From: Pseudomonas koreensis
Lineage (GTDB): Bacteria > Pseudomonadota > Gammaproteobacteria > Pseudomonadales > Pseudomonadaceae
Direction of reading: 5' to 3'
Length of the DNA: 64,000 bases
NCBI RefSeq assembly: GCF_012986595.1
Contig: NZ_JAAQYM010000001.1
Span: 496,001-560,000 of the forward strand
In this document: in pieces, positions 55,610 to 63,924 of the stretch
Position numbering within the stretch: the first letter of the stretch is position 1
Layout of the letters: each line of letters starts with the position of its first letter
Translations under genes and position numbers: made by a program
Notes under the pieces: generated by a model
The model's input: only the letters and a program-made list of their open reading frames with translations
What the model was told of the DNA's origin: nothing
Databases searched by the model: none

Positions 55610-56320
55610 ATGACTGACCCGATTCGCCTCTCCAAACGCCTCATCGAACTGGTGGGTTGCTCCCGCCGCGAGGCCGAGCTGTTCATCGAGGGCGGCTGGG
55701 TCACCGTGGACGGCGAAGTGATCGACGAGCCGCAGTTCAAGGTCGGCGACCAGAAAGTCGAGCTCGACAAGGACGCTCAGGCCACCGCGCCGGAGCCGGT
55801 GACTATCCTGCTCAACGTCCCGGCAGGCATGGACGTCGACACGGCCATGCAATCGCTCAGCGCCGAAACCCTCAGCGAAGAGCACCGTTTTAGCAAACGG
55901 CCACTGCGCGGCCACTTCCTGCGCCTGACCGCCAGCGCCGACCTGCAGCCCAAGGCCAGCGGTCTGCTGGTGTTTACCCAGGACTGGAAAGTGCTGCGCA
56001 AGCTCACCGCCGACGCAGCGAAGATCGAGCAGGAATACATCGTTGAAGTCGAAGGTGACATGGTCGCCCACGGCCTCAACCGCCTGCAGCACGGCCTCAC
56101 CCACAAGGGCAAGGAGCTGCCGCCGGTCAAGGCCAGCTGGCAGAACGAAAACCGTCTGCGCTTCGCCATGAAGAACCCGCAGCCGGGGATCATCGCCCAG
56201 TTCTGCGAAGCGGTTGGCCTGAAGGTCATCGGTATTCGCCGCATCCGCATTGGCGGTGTGTCGATCGGCAAGGTTCCGCTCGGCCAATGGCGCTACCTGT
56301 CCGGCAAAGAGAAGTTCTAA
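55610..56320 (+). CDS. S4-domain RsuA/RluF-like protein with degenerate active-site motif
   Basis: A 236-residue protein. Residues 5-50 are an S4 RNA-binding domain (IRLSKRLIELVGCSRREAEL). The rest resembles the RsuA/RluB/RluE/RluF pseudouridine synthases. However the usual GRLDxxxxGLL motif reads FLRLTASADLQPKASGLLVF: the catalytic Asp position (five before the Gly) is Gln, and the nearest Asp is D111, seven before. The family motif GLNRQIRRM is replaced by QPGIIAQFC. Activity is therefore doubtful. ATG 55610 begins the S4 domain. Confidence 0.78.
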   Translation: MTDPIRLSKRLIELVGCSRREAELFIEGGWVTVDGEVIDEPQFKVGDQKVELDKDAQATAPEPVTILLNVPAGMDVDTAMQSLSAETLSEEHRFSKRPLRGHFLRLTASADLQPKASGLLVFTQDWKVLRKLTADAAKIEQEYIVEVEGDMVAHGLNRLQHGLTHKGKELPPVKASWQNENRLRFAMKNPQPGIIAQFCEAVGLKVIGIRRIRIGGVSIGKVPLGQWRYLSGKEKF

Positions 56321-56392
56321 GACTTCCACTGCCGTCACACATTCCGGCAGCGCGCCTGCGTGCTGCCCACAACGATTATCAGGATTGCCCAC

Positions 56393-56860
56393 ATGATTCA
56401 TAACGACGTACTGCGCAGCGTGCGCTACATGCTCGACATCAGCGACAAGAAGGTTGTCGAGATCATCAAACTCGGCGGCATGGACGTCACCCTCGCCGAC
56501 GTGATCACCTGGCTCGACAAGAAAGAAGAAGACGAAGAAGGCTTCGTGCGCTGCCCGGACGAAGTCATCGCGCACTTCCTCGATGGCCTGGTGATCTTCA
56601 AGCGTGGCAAGGACGAAAGCCGTCCGCCACAGCCGATCGAAGTGCCGGTGACCAACAACATCATCCTGAAAAAGCTGCGCGTGGCCTTCGAACTGAAGGA
56701 AGACGACATGCACGCTATCCTCAAGGCCGCCGAGTTTCCGGTGTCCAAGCCTGAGCTGAGCGCACTGTTCCGCAAGGTCGGCCACACCAACTACCGCCCG
56801 TGCGGCGACCAGTTGCTGCGCAACTTCCTCAAGGGCCTGACCCTGCGCGTTCGCGGCTGA
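56393..56860 (+). CDS. DUF1456 family protein (YehS-like)
   Basis: A 155-residue protein made of two repeats of a short helical DUF1456 unit: MIHNDVLRSVRYMLDISDKKVVEIIKLGG (residues 1-29) and VTNNIILKKLRVAFELKEDDMHAILKAAE (about 83-111), each with an N-x-(V/I)-L-(R/K)-x-(V/L)-R pattern. E. coli YehS is the homologue; function unknown. Start 56393 (MIHND) aligns with the repeat start, and a 56360 start would be 11 residues longer. It lies 9 bases before trmO and may be co-transcribed with it. Confidence 0.87.
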   Translation: MIHNDVLRSVRYMLDISDKKVVEIIKLGGMDVTLADVITWLDKKEEDEEGFVRCPDEVIAHFLDGLVIFKRGKDESRPPQPIEVPVTNNIILKKLRVAFELKEDDMHAILKAAEFPVSKPELSALFRKVGHTNYRPCGDQLLRNFLKGLTLRVRG

Positions 56861-56869
56861 TCGCGGAAC

Positions 56870-57568
56870 ATGACTTACAGCGTCTCCCCCATCGGCTTCG
56901 TGCGTTCCTGCTTCAAGGAGAAGTTCGCCATCCCGCGCCAGCCGCAACTGGCCCCCGCCGCCCGTGGCGTGCTGGAACTGGTGGCGCCGTTCGATCAGGG
57001 TGACGCTGTGCAAGGGCTGGAGCAGGTCAGCCATGTCTGGCTGCTGTTCCTGTTTCATCAGGCGCTGGAAGAAAAACCGCGCCTGAAGGTGCGCCCGCCA
57101 CGGCTGGGTGGCAACAAGTCCATGGGCGTGTTTGCCACCCGCGCCACGCACCGCCCCAATGGCATCGGTCAATCGGTGGTGAAGCTGGACAAGGTCGAGG
57201 CCAACCGGCTGTTCATCTCGGGTATCGACTTGCTCGACGGCACACCGGTTCTCGACATCAAACCGTATGTGCCTTACGCCGACATCATCCCTGACGCCGC
57301 CAACAGCATCGCCAGCGCCGCGCCACAGCGGATCGCCGTGCAGTGGACGGAGACGGCATTGCAACAGGCGCACGCGCATGCGCAGCGCCTTGCCGAGCCT
57401 TTGGTCGAGTTGATCGAGCAATGTCTGGCGCAGGATCCGCGCCCGGCGTATCAGACACCGGCGCCGGAGCGCGAGTACGGCGCGCAGTTCTGGGACCTGG
57501 ACGTGCGCTGGCATTACCCGACAGCGGAGCAGATACGCGTGCTCGAAGTCATTCCCGCCACACCCTGA
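56870..57568 (+). CDS. trmO: tRNA (N6-threonylcarbamoyladenosine37-N6)-methyltransferase TrmO
   Basis: A 232-residue SAM-dependent methyltransferase of the TsaA/YaeB family, which methylates t6A37 of tRNA-Thr. Typical are the start MTYSVSPIGFVRSCFKEKFAIPRQP, the VSHVWLLFLFHQ segment, FATRATHRPNGIGQSVVKLD (the SAM pocket) and ILDIKPYVPYADII-like LDIKPYVPYADII. The C-terminal region is extended by about 80 residues (DPRPAYQTP, DVRWHYP). Length is normal for proteobacterial TrmO. Confidence 0.94.
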   Translation: MTYSVSPIGFVRSCFKEKFAIPRQPQLAPAARGVLELVAPFDQGDAVQGLEQVSHVWLLFLFHQALEEKPRLKVRPPRLGGNKSMGVFATRATHRPNGIGQSVVKLDKVEANRLFISGIDLLDGTPVLDIKPYVPYADIIPDAANSIASAAPQRIAVQWTETALQQAHAHAQRLAEPLVELIEQCLAQDPRPAYQTPAPEREYGAQFWDLDVRWHYPTAEQIRVLEVIPATP

Positions 57569-57580
57569 GACCTCGCTCTA

Positions 57581-57652
57581 TGTAGAAGCTGCCGAAGGCT
57601 GCGATCTTTTGATCTTGATCTTAAAAGATCGCAGCCTTCGGCAGCTCCTACA
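57581..57652. repeat. REP-type inverted repeat, family A (inverse arrangement)
   Basis: TGTAGAAGCTGCCGAAGGCT, GCGATCTTTTGATC ... TTAAAAGATCGCAGCCTTCG, GCAGCTCCTACA. One base change in the left arm. Confidence 0.9.
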
Positions 57653-57689
57653 TGGATGGTGGCGGGCATCAAGGAAATATTTCGAGCAT

Positions 57690-57731
57690 AAAAAAGCCCC
57701 CATTGCCTGCATAGGCAATGGGGGCTTTTTT
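57690..57731. terminator. Bidirectional rho-independent terminator
   Basis: AAAAAAGCCCCCATTGCC, loop TGCATA, GGCAATGGGGGCTTTTTT; a 12-bp perfect stem between convergent trmO and fpr. Confidence 0.95.
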
Positions 57732-57738
57732 GTGGAGC

Positions 57739-58518
57739 TTACTTCTCGACGAACGCACGCTCGATCAAGTAGTCACCCGGCTCACGCATACGCGCCGAGA
57801 TCTTCAGGCCGAAGCTGTCGAGCACTTCGCTGGTCTCGTCGAGCATGCTCGGGCTGCCGCAGATCATTGCGCGGTCGTCCTGCGGGTTGATCGGTGGCAG
57901 ACCGATGTCGCTGAACAGCTTGCCGCTGCGCATCAGGTCGGTCAGACGGCCTTGGTTCTCGAAAGGCTCGCGGGTCACGGTCGGGTAGTAGATCAGCTTG
58001 TCACGCAGTGCTTCGCCGAAGAACTCGTTCTGCGGCAAGTGCTCGGTGATGAATTCGCGGTAGGCGACTTCGTTGACGTAACGCACGCCGTGCACCAGGA
58101 TCACTTTTTCAAAGCGCTCGTAGGTTTCCGGGTCCTGGATCACGCTCATGAACGGCGCCAGACCGGTACCGGTGCTCAGCAGGTACAAATGCTTGCCCGG
58201 GTTCAGGTCATCGAGTACCAGGGTACCGGTAGGTTTCTTGGAGATGATGATCTCATCGCCTTCCTTCAGGTGCTGCAGCTGCGAAGTCAGCGGACCATCA
58301 GGCACTTTGATGCTGAAGAACTCGAGATGCTCTTCCCAGTTCGGGCTGGCAATCGAGTAAGCGCGCATAAGCGGGCGGCCGTTGGGCTGTTGCAGGCCGA
58401 TCATCACGAACTGACCGTTCTCGAAGCGCAGGCCCGGATCGCGGGTGCACTTGAAGCTGAACAGAGTGTCGTTCCAGTGGTGAACACTGAGGACACGCTC
58501 GTGGTTCATGTTGCTCAT
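57739..58518 (-). CDS. fpr: Ferredoxin--NADP+ reductase
   Basis: A 259-residue FAD enzyme that exchanges electrons between NADPH and ferredoxin/flavodoxin. FAD-binding RAYSIASPNWEE and the NADP-binding GTGLAPFMSVIQDP and MICGSPSMLDE segments are present; the C-terminus VEK is characteristic of the bacterial subclass I/II-type proteins. Start 58518 (MSNMNHERVLSVHHWND) fits. The divergent finR regulator gene 133 bp away is known in Pseudomonas to activate fpr under oxidative stress. Confidence 0.96.
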   Translation of the reverse strand: MSNMNHERVLSVHHWNDTLFSFKCTRDPGLRFENGQFVMIGLQQPNGRPLMRAYSIASPNWEEHLEFFSIKVPDGPLTSQLQHLKEGDEIIISKKPTGTLVLDDLNPGKHLYLLSTGTGLAPFMSVIQDPETYERFEKVILVHGVRYVNEVAYREFITEHLPQNEFFGEALRDKLIYYPTVTREPFENQGRLTDLMRSGKLFSDIGLPPINPQDDRAMICGSPSMLDETSEVLDSFGLKISARMREPGDYLIERAFVEK

Positions 58519-58635
58519 GTACGTGGGACTCCTGGATATTGGGTCTGCGCTCGCCTTTGCGGCCGACAGTGCGCAATTGCATCGCATTCTAATAGCGACG
58601 ACAATATCTGTTAACTGGATTATTAAGATAAGGGT

Positions 58636-58652
58636 TATCGGTTATATCGATA
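58636..58652. promoter_or_regulatory. Palindrome at the finR start, possible operator
   Basis: TATCG-N7-CGATA, a LysR-type interrupted dyad that ends on the first base of the finR start codon. It lies in the fpr-finR divergent region. Assignment as a FinR site is inference. Confidence 0.4.
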
Positions 58653-59578
58653 TGCGATTTACTCTTCGTCAACTGCAAGTCTTCGTCGCCGTCGCCCAGC
58701 AGGAAAGCGTATCCCGTGCTGCGGGTCTGCTCAACCTCTCGCAGTCGGCGGCAAGCACCTCGATCACCGAACTGGAGCGCCAGTCCAGCTGCCAGCTGTT
58801 CGATCGCGCCGGCAAACGGCTGAGCCTCAACGCTCTCGGCAAGCAGCTGTTGCCGCAAGCGGTGGCCCTGCTCGACCAGTCCAAGGAAATCGAAGATCTG
58901 CTCAACGGCAAATCCGGTTTCGGCTCGCTGTCGGTAGGCGCTACCCTGACCATCGGCAATTACCTGGCGACGCTGTTGATCGGCGGCTTCATGCAACGCC
59001 ATCCGGAAAGCCAGGTGAAACTGCACGTACAGAACACTGCCAATATCGTGCACCAGGTCGCCCACTACGAAATTGATCTGGGTCTAATCGAGGGCGATTG
59101 CAGCCATCCGGACATCGAAGTGCAGAGCTGGGTCGAGGATGAGCTGGTAGTGTTCTGCGCGCCGCAACATCCGTTGGCCAAACGCGGCAGCGCGACCATG
59201 GAAGAGTTGACCCGTGAGGCATGGATTCTGCGTGAACAGGGCTCGGGCACACGGCTGACCTTCGATCAGGCCATGCGGCACCATCGCAGCGCGCTGAATA
59301 TCCGTCTGGAGCTGGAGCACACCGAAGCGATCAAGCGCGCGGTGGAATCAGGGCTGGGGATTGGCTGCATCTCGCGGCTGGCGCTGCGCGATGCATTTCG
59401 GCGCGGGAGTCTGGTGGCCGTGGAAACGCCGGATCTGGATCTGTCCCGGCAGTTCTACTTCATCTGGCACAAGCAGAAATACCAGACCTCGGCCATGCGC
59501 GAGTTTCTCGAGCTGTGCCGCGCCTTCACCGCCGGGGTGCAGCGCAGCGACGAGATCGTGTTGCCGAGCATCGCTTAA
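58652..59578 (+). CDS. finR: LysR-family regulator FinR
   Basis: A 308-residue LysR regulator with HTH at residues 1-60 (MRFTLRQLQVFVAVAQQESV, LLNLSQSAASTSITELE) and an effector domain. Start 58652 gives the usual LysR N-terminus; the 58508 reading would extend through fpr's promoter. In Pseudomonas putida and relatives finR is divergent from fpr and induces it in response to superoxide; gene order here agrees. Its stop overlaps the stop of the convergent dgkA gene. Confidence 0.92.
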   Translation: MRFTLRQLQVFVAVAQQESVSRAAGLLNLSQSAASTSITELERQSSCQLFDRAGKRLSLNALGKQLLPQAVALLDQSKEIEDLLNGKSGFGSLSVGATLTIGNYLATLLIGGFMQRHPESQVKLHVQNTANIVHQVAHYEIDLGLIEGDCSHPDIEVQSWVEDELVVFCAPQHPLAKRGSATMEELTREAWILREQGSGTRLTFDQAMRHHRSALNIRLELEHTEAIKRAVESGLGIGCISRLALRDAFRRGSLVAVETPDLDLSRQFYFIWHKQKYQTSAMREFLELCRAFTAGVQRSDEIVLPSIA

Positions 59579-59937
59579 AGCAGGATCACCGCCCATACCA
59601 AGGCAATCATGCTCAGGGCCACGAATTGCGCGGCGCTGCCCATGTCCTTGGCATTCTTCGACAGTGGGTGCAGCTCAAGGGATATGCGGTCGATGGCCGC
59701 TTCCACCGCCGAATTCAGCAGCTCGACGATCAGCGCCAGCAGGCACACGGCGATCAACAGCGCCTGCTCGACACGGCTGACATTCAGGAAGAACGTCAGC
59801 GGAATCAGCACCACATTGAGCAGCACCAGTTGGCGGAACGCCGCTTCGCCGGTGAAGGCTGCGCGCAGGCCGTCCAGCGAGTAACCGGAAGCGTTGAGGA
59901 TGCGTTTCAGGCCGGTCTGGCCCTTGAAAGGTGACAT
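59575..59937 (-). CDS. dgkA: Diacylglycerol kinase
   Basis: A 120-residue integral membrane kinase with three transmembrane helices. It matches DgkA: the amphipathic N-terminus GLKRILNASGYSLDGLRAAF, the ELLNSAVEAAIDRISLE active-site segment (conserved Glu and Asn), and SKNAKDMGSAAQF. It phosphorylates diacylglycerol to phosphatidate for phospholipid recycling. Start 59937 (MSPFKG). Convergent with finR; stop codons overlap by 3 bases. Confidence 0.94.
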   Translation of the reverse strand: MSPFKGQTGLKRILNASGYSLDGLRAAFTGEAAFRQLVLLNVVLIPLTFFLNVSRVEQALLIAVCLLALIVELLNSAVEAAIDRISLELHPLSKNAKDMGSAAQFVALSMIALVWAVILL

Positions 59938-60011
59938 AAAGTAGAAACCAACCAAAAAGGAGTGGGAAAGCTAGAGCAACAAAAGTCAAAAAAGCGTGAA
60001 GACGCCAGCCT

Positions 60012-60662
60012 TTATGGGTTCGGAATTGACTCAAGTTGTTGCAGAAGTAAAGCCGCCTGGGTACGGGTGCGCACGTTCAACTTGCGAAAGATCGCCGTGA
60101 CGTGGGCCTTGATGGTCGCCTCGGACACGCTCAGCTCATAGGCAATCTGCTTGTTCAGCAAGCCTTCACAGACCATGGTCAATACGCGGAACTGTTGCGG
60201 GGTCAGGCTGGCCAGGCCATCGCTGGCGGCTTTGGCCTCGTCGGAAACACTCACTGCTTCAAATGCCTGCGGTGGCCAGAACACGTCGCCATCGAGCACC
60301 TTGCGCACCGCTTCCTGGATCACTTTCAGATCGCTGGACTTGGGAATGAAGCCACTGGCGCCGAACTCCCGGGACTTGACCATGACCGAGGCTTCTTCCT
60401 GGGCCGAGACCATCACCACCGGAATCTGCGGGTATTGCCCGCGTAACATGACCAGACCGGAAAACCCGAACGCGCCGGGCATGTTCAGGTCCAGCAGGAC
60501 CAGATCCCAGTCAGCCTTTTCGGTCAGGCGCGCTCCCAGTTCGGCGATGCTCGCCACCTCTACCAGTCGTACATCCGGGCCAAGGCCCAGGGTCAGCGCT
60601 TGATGCAGTGCGCTACGAAACAGAGGGTGATCATCGGCAATCAGGATGTCGTATGTGGCCAT
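60012..60662 (-). CDS. erdR: Response regulator ErdR (NarL/LuxR type)
   Basis: A 216-residue response regulator. Receiver domain: acidic pair in ILIADDHPLF (D10-D11), phospho-accepting Asp in LVLLDLNMPG near residue 58, Lys in GFIPKSS near 108. Output: LuxR-type HTH (LTPQQFRVLTMVCEGLLNKQIAYELSVSEATIKAHVTAIFRKL). The gene next to finR-dgkA in Pseudomonas is erdR, needed for growth on ethanol and acetate; assignment by context and length. The cognate kinase is not nearby. Confidence 0.9.
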   Translation of the reverse strand: MATYDILIADDHPLFRSALHQALTLGLGPDVRLVEVASIAELGARLTEKADWDLVLLDLNMPGAFGFSGLVMLRGQYPQIPVVMVSAQEEASVMVKSREFGASGFIPKSSDLKVIQEAVRKVLDGDVFWPPQAFEAVSVSDEAKAASDGLASLTPQQFRVLTMVCEGLLNKQIAYELSVSEATIKAHVTAIFRKLNVRTRTQAALLLQQLESIPNP

Positions 60663-60689
60663 TTTTCAAATGATCCTGTTTTTGATGGC

Positions 60690-60710
60690 AGACCCGACGC
60701 ATTCGGGTCT
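60690..60710. other. Inverted repeat between erdR and the DTW gene
   Basis: AGACCCGA / TCGGGTCT with a 5-base loop, 28 bases upstream of the erdR start. It lacks a T-tract. Role unknown; it might be an operator. Confidence 0.45.
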
Positions 60711-60885
60711 CGCCAAAGCAACTCAAGATACCGCCGCACAGCGCTATCCACAGGGGCACGTTCAACGCCAATCACTTGCAAACACGGCGTTTCAAACCTT
60801 GGCCGCACCCCAATCGGCGCCAAGCATGCCCAGCGTAGCCGGGGTGGTCAAGCAGCACGGCCGGCGCTGGGTGAAGTATGGGCCA

Positions 60886-61635
60886 CTATGGGGCCAACAC
60901 CGCTTGCGGCTTTCGTATATAGGGCAACAACTCGGCGTGGGCCGGGGTCGACTCATTGACATCCAACTGTTGCTTGGCGCCCAGGTAATGCTGGCTGAAC
61001 ACATCGAAATAAGCGTCCAGCGCCGACGCCGCGTCGCTGTCCCCGGCCAGTTCCAGGCACAACGCCGCGACTTCGGCGGTGCACAGGTGCTCGCTGCGGG
61101 TGGAGCGGCGCAGGCGATAGCGCGAGAGCTTGTCGGGCAACAGGCTGAGAATCGGCAAGCGCTCGAAATACGGACTCTTGCGGAAGATCTTGCGCGCTTC
61201 GGTCCAGGTCGCATCGAGCAGAATAAACAGTGGACGCTTGCTGCTATCGAGAGCGACGGTGTTGGTCACGCGCGAGGGCTCGACGTATTCGCCGGGAAAC
61301 ACCAGGTAGGGCTGCCATTGCGGGTCGTTGAGCAGCGCCAGCATCTGCGGATCAGGCTCGGTGCGCGACCAGATAAACGCGTGGTTGTCGCGCAGCACAT
61401 CGGCAATCAACCAGCCGGTATTGCTCGGCTTGAACACTTCCTTACCGGTCATGATCAAGCACACACCGGAGCGGGCTTCGACCGTCGGTCGCCAGGCACA
61501 CAGGCAATGGCTGATGATCACCCGGCAGTCGCGGCAACGCTCGGAGCGAAAACCACGGGCCTGAATCGGCTTGATACCCTCGTCCTCGCGCTGGTCGCGC
61601 AAGCGGGCTACGGCGTTGGGGGCATGATGGGTCAC
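60886..61635 (-). CDS. tapT: DTW-domain protein (tRNA-uridine aminocarboxypropyltransferase, TapT-like)
   Basis: A 249-residue protein with a zinc-binding-like CRDCRVIISHCLC segment near residue 33 and the hallmark DTW motif in FILLDATWTEARKIFRK (D-A-T-W). DTWD proteins add the 3-amino-3-carboxypropyl group to a tRNA uridine using SAM. Start GTG 61635 is a guess: no ATG in frame precedes the first cysteines at a good distance, and the reading from 61797 has an unconserved Cys/Trp-rich start. Clear family, uncertain start. Confidence 0.82.
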   Translation of the reverse strand: MTHHAPNAVARLRDQREDEGIKPIQARGFRSERCRDCRVIISHCLCAWRPTVEARSGVCLIMTGKEVFKPSNTGWLIADVLRDNHAFIWSRTEPDPQMLALLNDPQWQPYLVFPGEYVEPSRVTNTVALDSSKRPLFILLDATWTEARKIFRKSPYFERLPILSLLPDKLSRYRLRRSTRSEHLCTAEVAALCLELAGDSDAASALDAYFDVFSQHYLGAKQQLDVNESTPAHAELLPYIRKPQAVLAP

Positions 61636-61821
61636 GGGCAACGCCCCACTGCAGGAAAACTCGACACGCACAGCACTCGGCAAGGCAATAAAGGCCGGCA
61701 GTTTACCAGAGCGACGGGCACAAGCCTGTACCGTCCCGACCGGCTCCCCTATAATCCGCCGCCACTGAACGCACAGCCACAGGGCTGGTCGAACCACCAG
61801 TCACTGAATCAGGAGAGTTTC

Positions 61822-62247
61822 ATGCTGCGCCTTATCGTTCCTACCGCTGCCATTCTGCTGGCGTCGTCCTTCACCGCTCAGGCAGCGTCCTTGAGTGAGC
61901 AGAATCTGAACAGAGAGCTGCGCAACGTCGCCGCCCAAAGTAGCGTCGGCACGCCTCGGGCAATCAATGAAGACATTCTTGACCAAGGCTACACCGTTGA
62001 GGGCGTTACCCTGATCAACCACCTGAGCGTGCAAGCCAGCCACGCCGACAAAATGCGTGCTGATCCAAAAGCCGTGTATTTCCAGCTGGGTGCATCGGTG
62101 TGCAATAACCCGTCTTACCGCAAGCTGATGGCCAAGGGCGCGATCATGCGTTATGACTTCAGTGAAGTGAAGACCAACCGCGCAATCGGCTCGGCCAGCT
62201 ATCAAGAGTCCGATTGCCCGAAAGCGGCCCCGGCGAAGAAGAAGTAA
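61822..62247 (+). CDS. Exported protein, PA3611-like family
   Basis: A 141-residue exported protein. A signal peptide (MLRLIVPTAAILLASSFTAQA) is cleaved after AQA-A. The mature domain has LNRELRNVAAQSSVGTPRAIN, QLGASVCNNPSYRKLMAKGAIMRYDFSEVKTN and two cysteines likely in a disulfide; the Lys-rich end is AAPAKKK. It resembles the Pseudomonas family named quorum-sensing-regulated virulence factor; the function itself is not proven. ATG 61822 follows AGGAGAG. Its stop is directly adjacent to the stop of the convergent small RHH gene. Confidence 0.7.
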   Translation: MLRLIVPTAAILLASSFTAQAASLSEQNLNRELRNVAAQSSVGTPRAINEDILDQGYTVEGVTLINHLSVQASHADKMRADPKAVYFQLGASVCNNPSYRKLMAKGAIMRYDFSEVKTNRAIGSASYQESDCPKAAPAKKK

Positions 62248-62442
62248 TCACCCGGTGTTGGCGCGCCGCTGTTCATCCTCGGCGCGCAATTCGGCCACCA
62301 AGGCCTGCAAGTAACGAGAACGTCGTTCTCCACCTGCCAACCGACGGCAGCACTCCTCTTCGAGACTCACTTGATTGGTCTCGGCTGATGCTTTGAGCAT
62401 CCGATACAGCTGCGTATCGATTTCCAGAACCACTCTGGCCAT
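62248..62442 (-). CDS. Small ribbon-helix-helix DNA-binding protein
   Basis: A 64-residue protein with the RHH pattern: beta strand MARVVLEIDTQLYRMLKASA, then the helical SLEEECCRRLAGGERRSRYL stretch and a charged tail. The start is fixed by a perfect AAGGAGG 9 bases upstream. Such proteins are often antitoxins, but no toxin partner is adjacent. Its stop abuts that of the convergent exported-protein gene (62247/62248). Confidence 0.78.
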   Translation of the reverse strand: MARVVLEIDTQLYRMLKASAETNQVSLEEECCRRLAGGERRSRYLQALVAELRAEDEQRRANTG

Positions 62443-62802
62443 CTGTCCCGCCTCCTTGCCTGCTACCCGCGAATCCTTGATAAAGCGCGCACCCTGTGTA
62501 CGGTTACTGACTCCAAGCTGTCGTACAGTGCCTGTAGGTTAGTAAATCAGAGTGATTGCTCTACGGCGGACGTTCGGACGAGCGGTGAACGCTGTTGCCA
62601 ATCGATAACCAGCGGTTGCCAGAAAAGACCTCGCGGCGTAATGATCAACTCAGCGCAATGGCTCGCGAGGGTCTAGATTCAAAGTATTTCCGATCACCTG
62701 TTCACGGCAGAAAAAAGGAGCTGCCGAATGTGTGTGTTTTTTGCAGCGCGGCACTGACGCCGCACGTCAGGGCCACAAGCTCTGTGCAGAAGGAGACGTT
62801 GA
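62443..62802. other. Divergent intergenic region with small leader ORF
   Basis: A 360-bp stretch between the RHH gene and the LOG gene. No long coding sequence is convincing; a 75-residue reading at 62595 has no ribosome-binding site. It holds the 9-residue ORF described separately. Confidence 0.5.
62728..62757 (+). CDS. Possible leader peptide (9 residues)
   Basis: ATG at 62728 preceded by AAAAAAGGAG 7 bases upstream, encoding M-C-V-F-F-A-A-R-H and stop, 45 bases before the LOG gene start, which has its own AAGGAGA site. The ribosome-binding site is better than that of most genes here. It may be a regulatory uORF; coding is unproven. Confidence 0.4.
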   Translation: MCVFFAARH

Positions 62803-63921
62803 ATGCCTTACCAACCGAATGACCTGCTCAGCCGTCATTTTCAGGAAAGCGGCCCCGACCTCATCAGCAAGGTCGAAGAACAGCTCAAGCAGATTTCCCC
62901 CAACAGCCCGAACCTGCCGATTTATCGCGACATGATCCTGACCGTGCTGCGCATGGCCCAGGAAGACCACAATCGCTGGAACGCCAAAATCACCCTGCAA
63001 GCCTTGCGCGAGCTGGAACAGGCGTTTCGCGTGCTGGAACAATTCAAGGGACGCCGCAAGGTCACTGTGTTCGGCTCGGCCCGCACGCCGGTCGAGCATC
63101 CGTTGTATGCAATGGCCCGAGAACTCGGCGCGGCCCTGACACGCTCGAACATGATGGTCATCACCGGGGCTGGCGGCGGAATCATGGCCGCTGCACACGA
63201 AGGTGCCGGTCGCGATCACAGCCTCGGGTTCAACATCACCCTGCCCTTCGAGCAACATGCCAACCCGACCGTGAACGGCACCGGCAACCTGCTGCCATTC
63301 CATTTCTTCTTCACCCGCAAACTGTTCTTCGTCAAGGAAGCCGATGCGCTGGTGCTGTGCCCTGGCGGATTCGGCACACTGGACGAAGCACTGGAAGTGC
63401 TGACGCTGATCCAGACCGGTAAAAGTCCATTGGTGCCGGTGGTGTTGCTTGATGCGCCGGGCGGAACGTTCTGGCAAGGCGCGCTGGATTTCATACGCCA
63501 GCAACTCGCAGACAATCGCTACATCCTGCCTACCGACCTGAAACTGATGCGGCTGGTCTACAGCGTCGACGAGGCGGTGGAGCAGATCAACCAGTTCTAC
63601 AGCAACTTCCACTCCAGTCGCTGGCTCAAGCGCCAGTTCGTGATCCGCATGAACCATAAACTCAGCGACCAGGCGTTGGCGCATATGCAGGAGGCTTTCG
63701 CCGATCTGTGCCTGAGTGACCAGTTCCATCAACACGCCTACAGCGGCGAGGAATACGACGAAGCGCAGTACAGCCATCTGGTGCGGTTGGCCTTCGCGTT
63801 CAATGCCCGGAATCATGGCCGGCTCAGGGAGCTGGTGGACTACATCAACCTTCCGGAAAACTGGGCCGACACCCGACCGCCAACCCCACAACGCGCACGT
63901 GAGCCCTCGAAGGTCATTTGA
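62803..63921 (+). CDS. LOG-family (TIGR00730-type) nucleotide hydrolase
   Basis: A 372-residue protein with a central Rossmann LOG domain: VTVFGSARTPVEHPLY, the phosphate-binding GAGGGIMAAAHEGA and the signature CPGGFGTLDEALEVLTLIQ (PGGxGTxxE). The N-terminal 85 residues and C-terminal 110 residues are extra helical regions, so it belongs to the longer class (like E. coli PpnN) rather than short cytokinin-activating LOG enzymes. Expected to cleave nucleoside 5'-monophosphates. ATG 62803 follows AAGGAGACGTTGA. Confidence 0.9.
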   Translation: MPYQPNDLLSRHFQESGPDLISKVEEQLKQISPNSPNLPIYRDMILTVLRMAQEDHNRWNAKITLQALRELEQAFRVLEQFKGRRKVTVFGSARTPVEHPLYAMARELGAALTRSNMMVITGAGGGIMAAAHEGAGRDHSLGFNITLPFEQHANPTVNGTGNLLPFHFFFTRKLFFVKEADALVLCPGGFGTLDEALEVLTLIQTGKSPLVPVVLLDAPGGTFWQGALDFIRQQLADNRYILPTDLKLMRLVYSVDEAVEQINQFYSNFHSSRWLKRQFVIRMNHKLSDQALAHMQEAFADLCLSDQFHQHAYSGEEYDEAQYSHLVRLAFAFNARNHGRLRELVDYINLPENWADTRPPTPQRAREPSKVI

Positions 63922-63924
63922 AGG

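Noticed and set aside
62595..62822. 75-residue reading before the LOG gene
   Set aside because: No ribosome-binding site, overlaps the LOG start and the better-supported short leader ORF, and no protein-like pattern.
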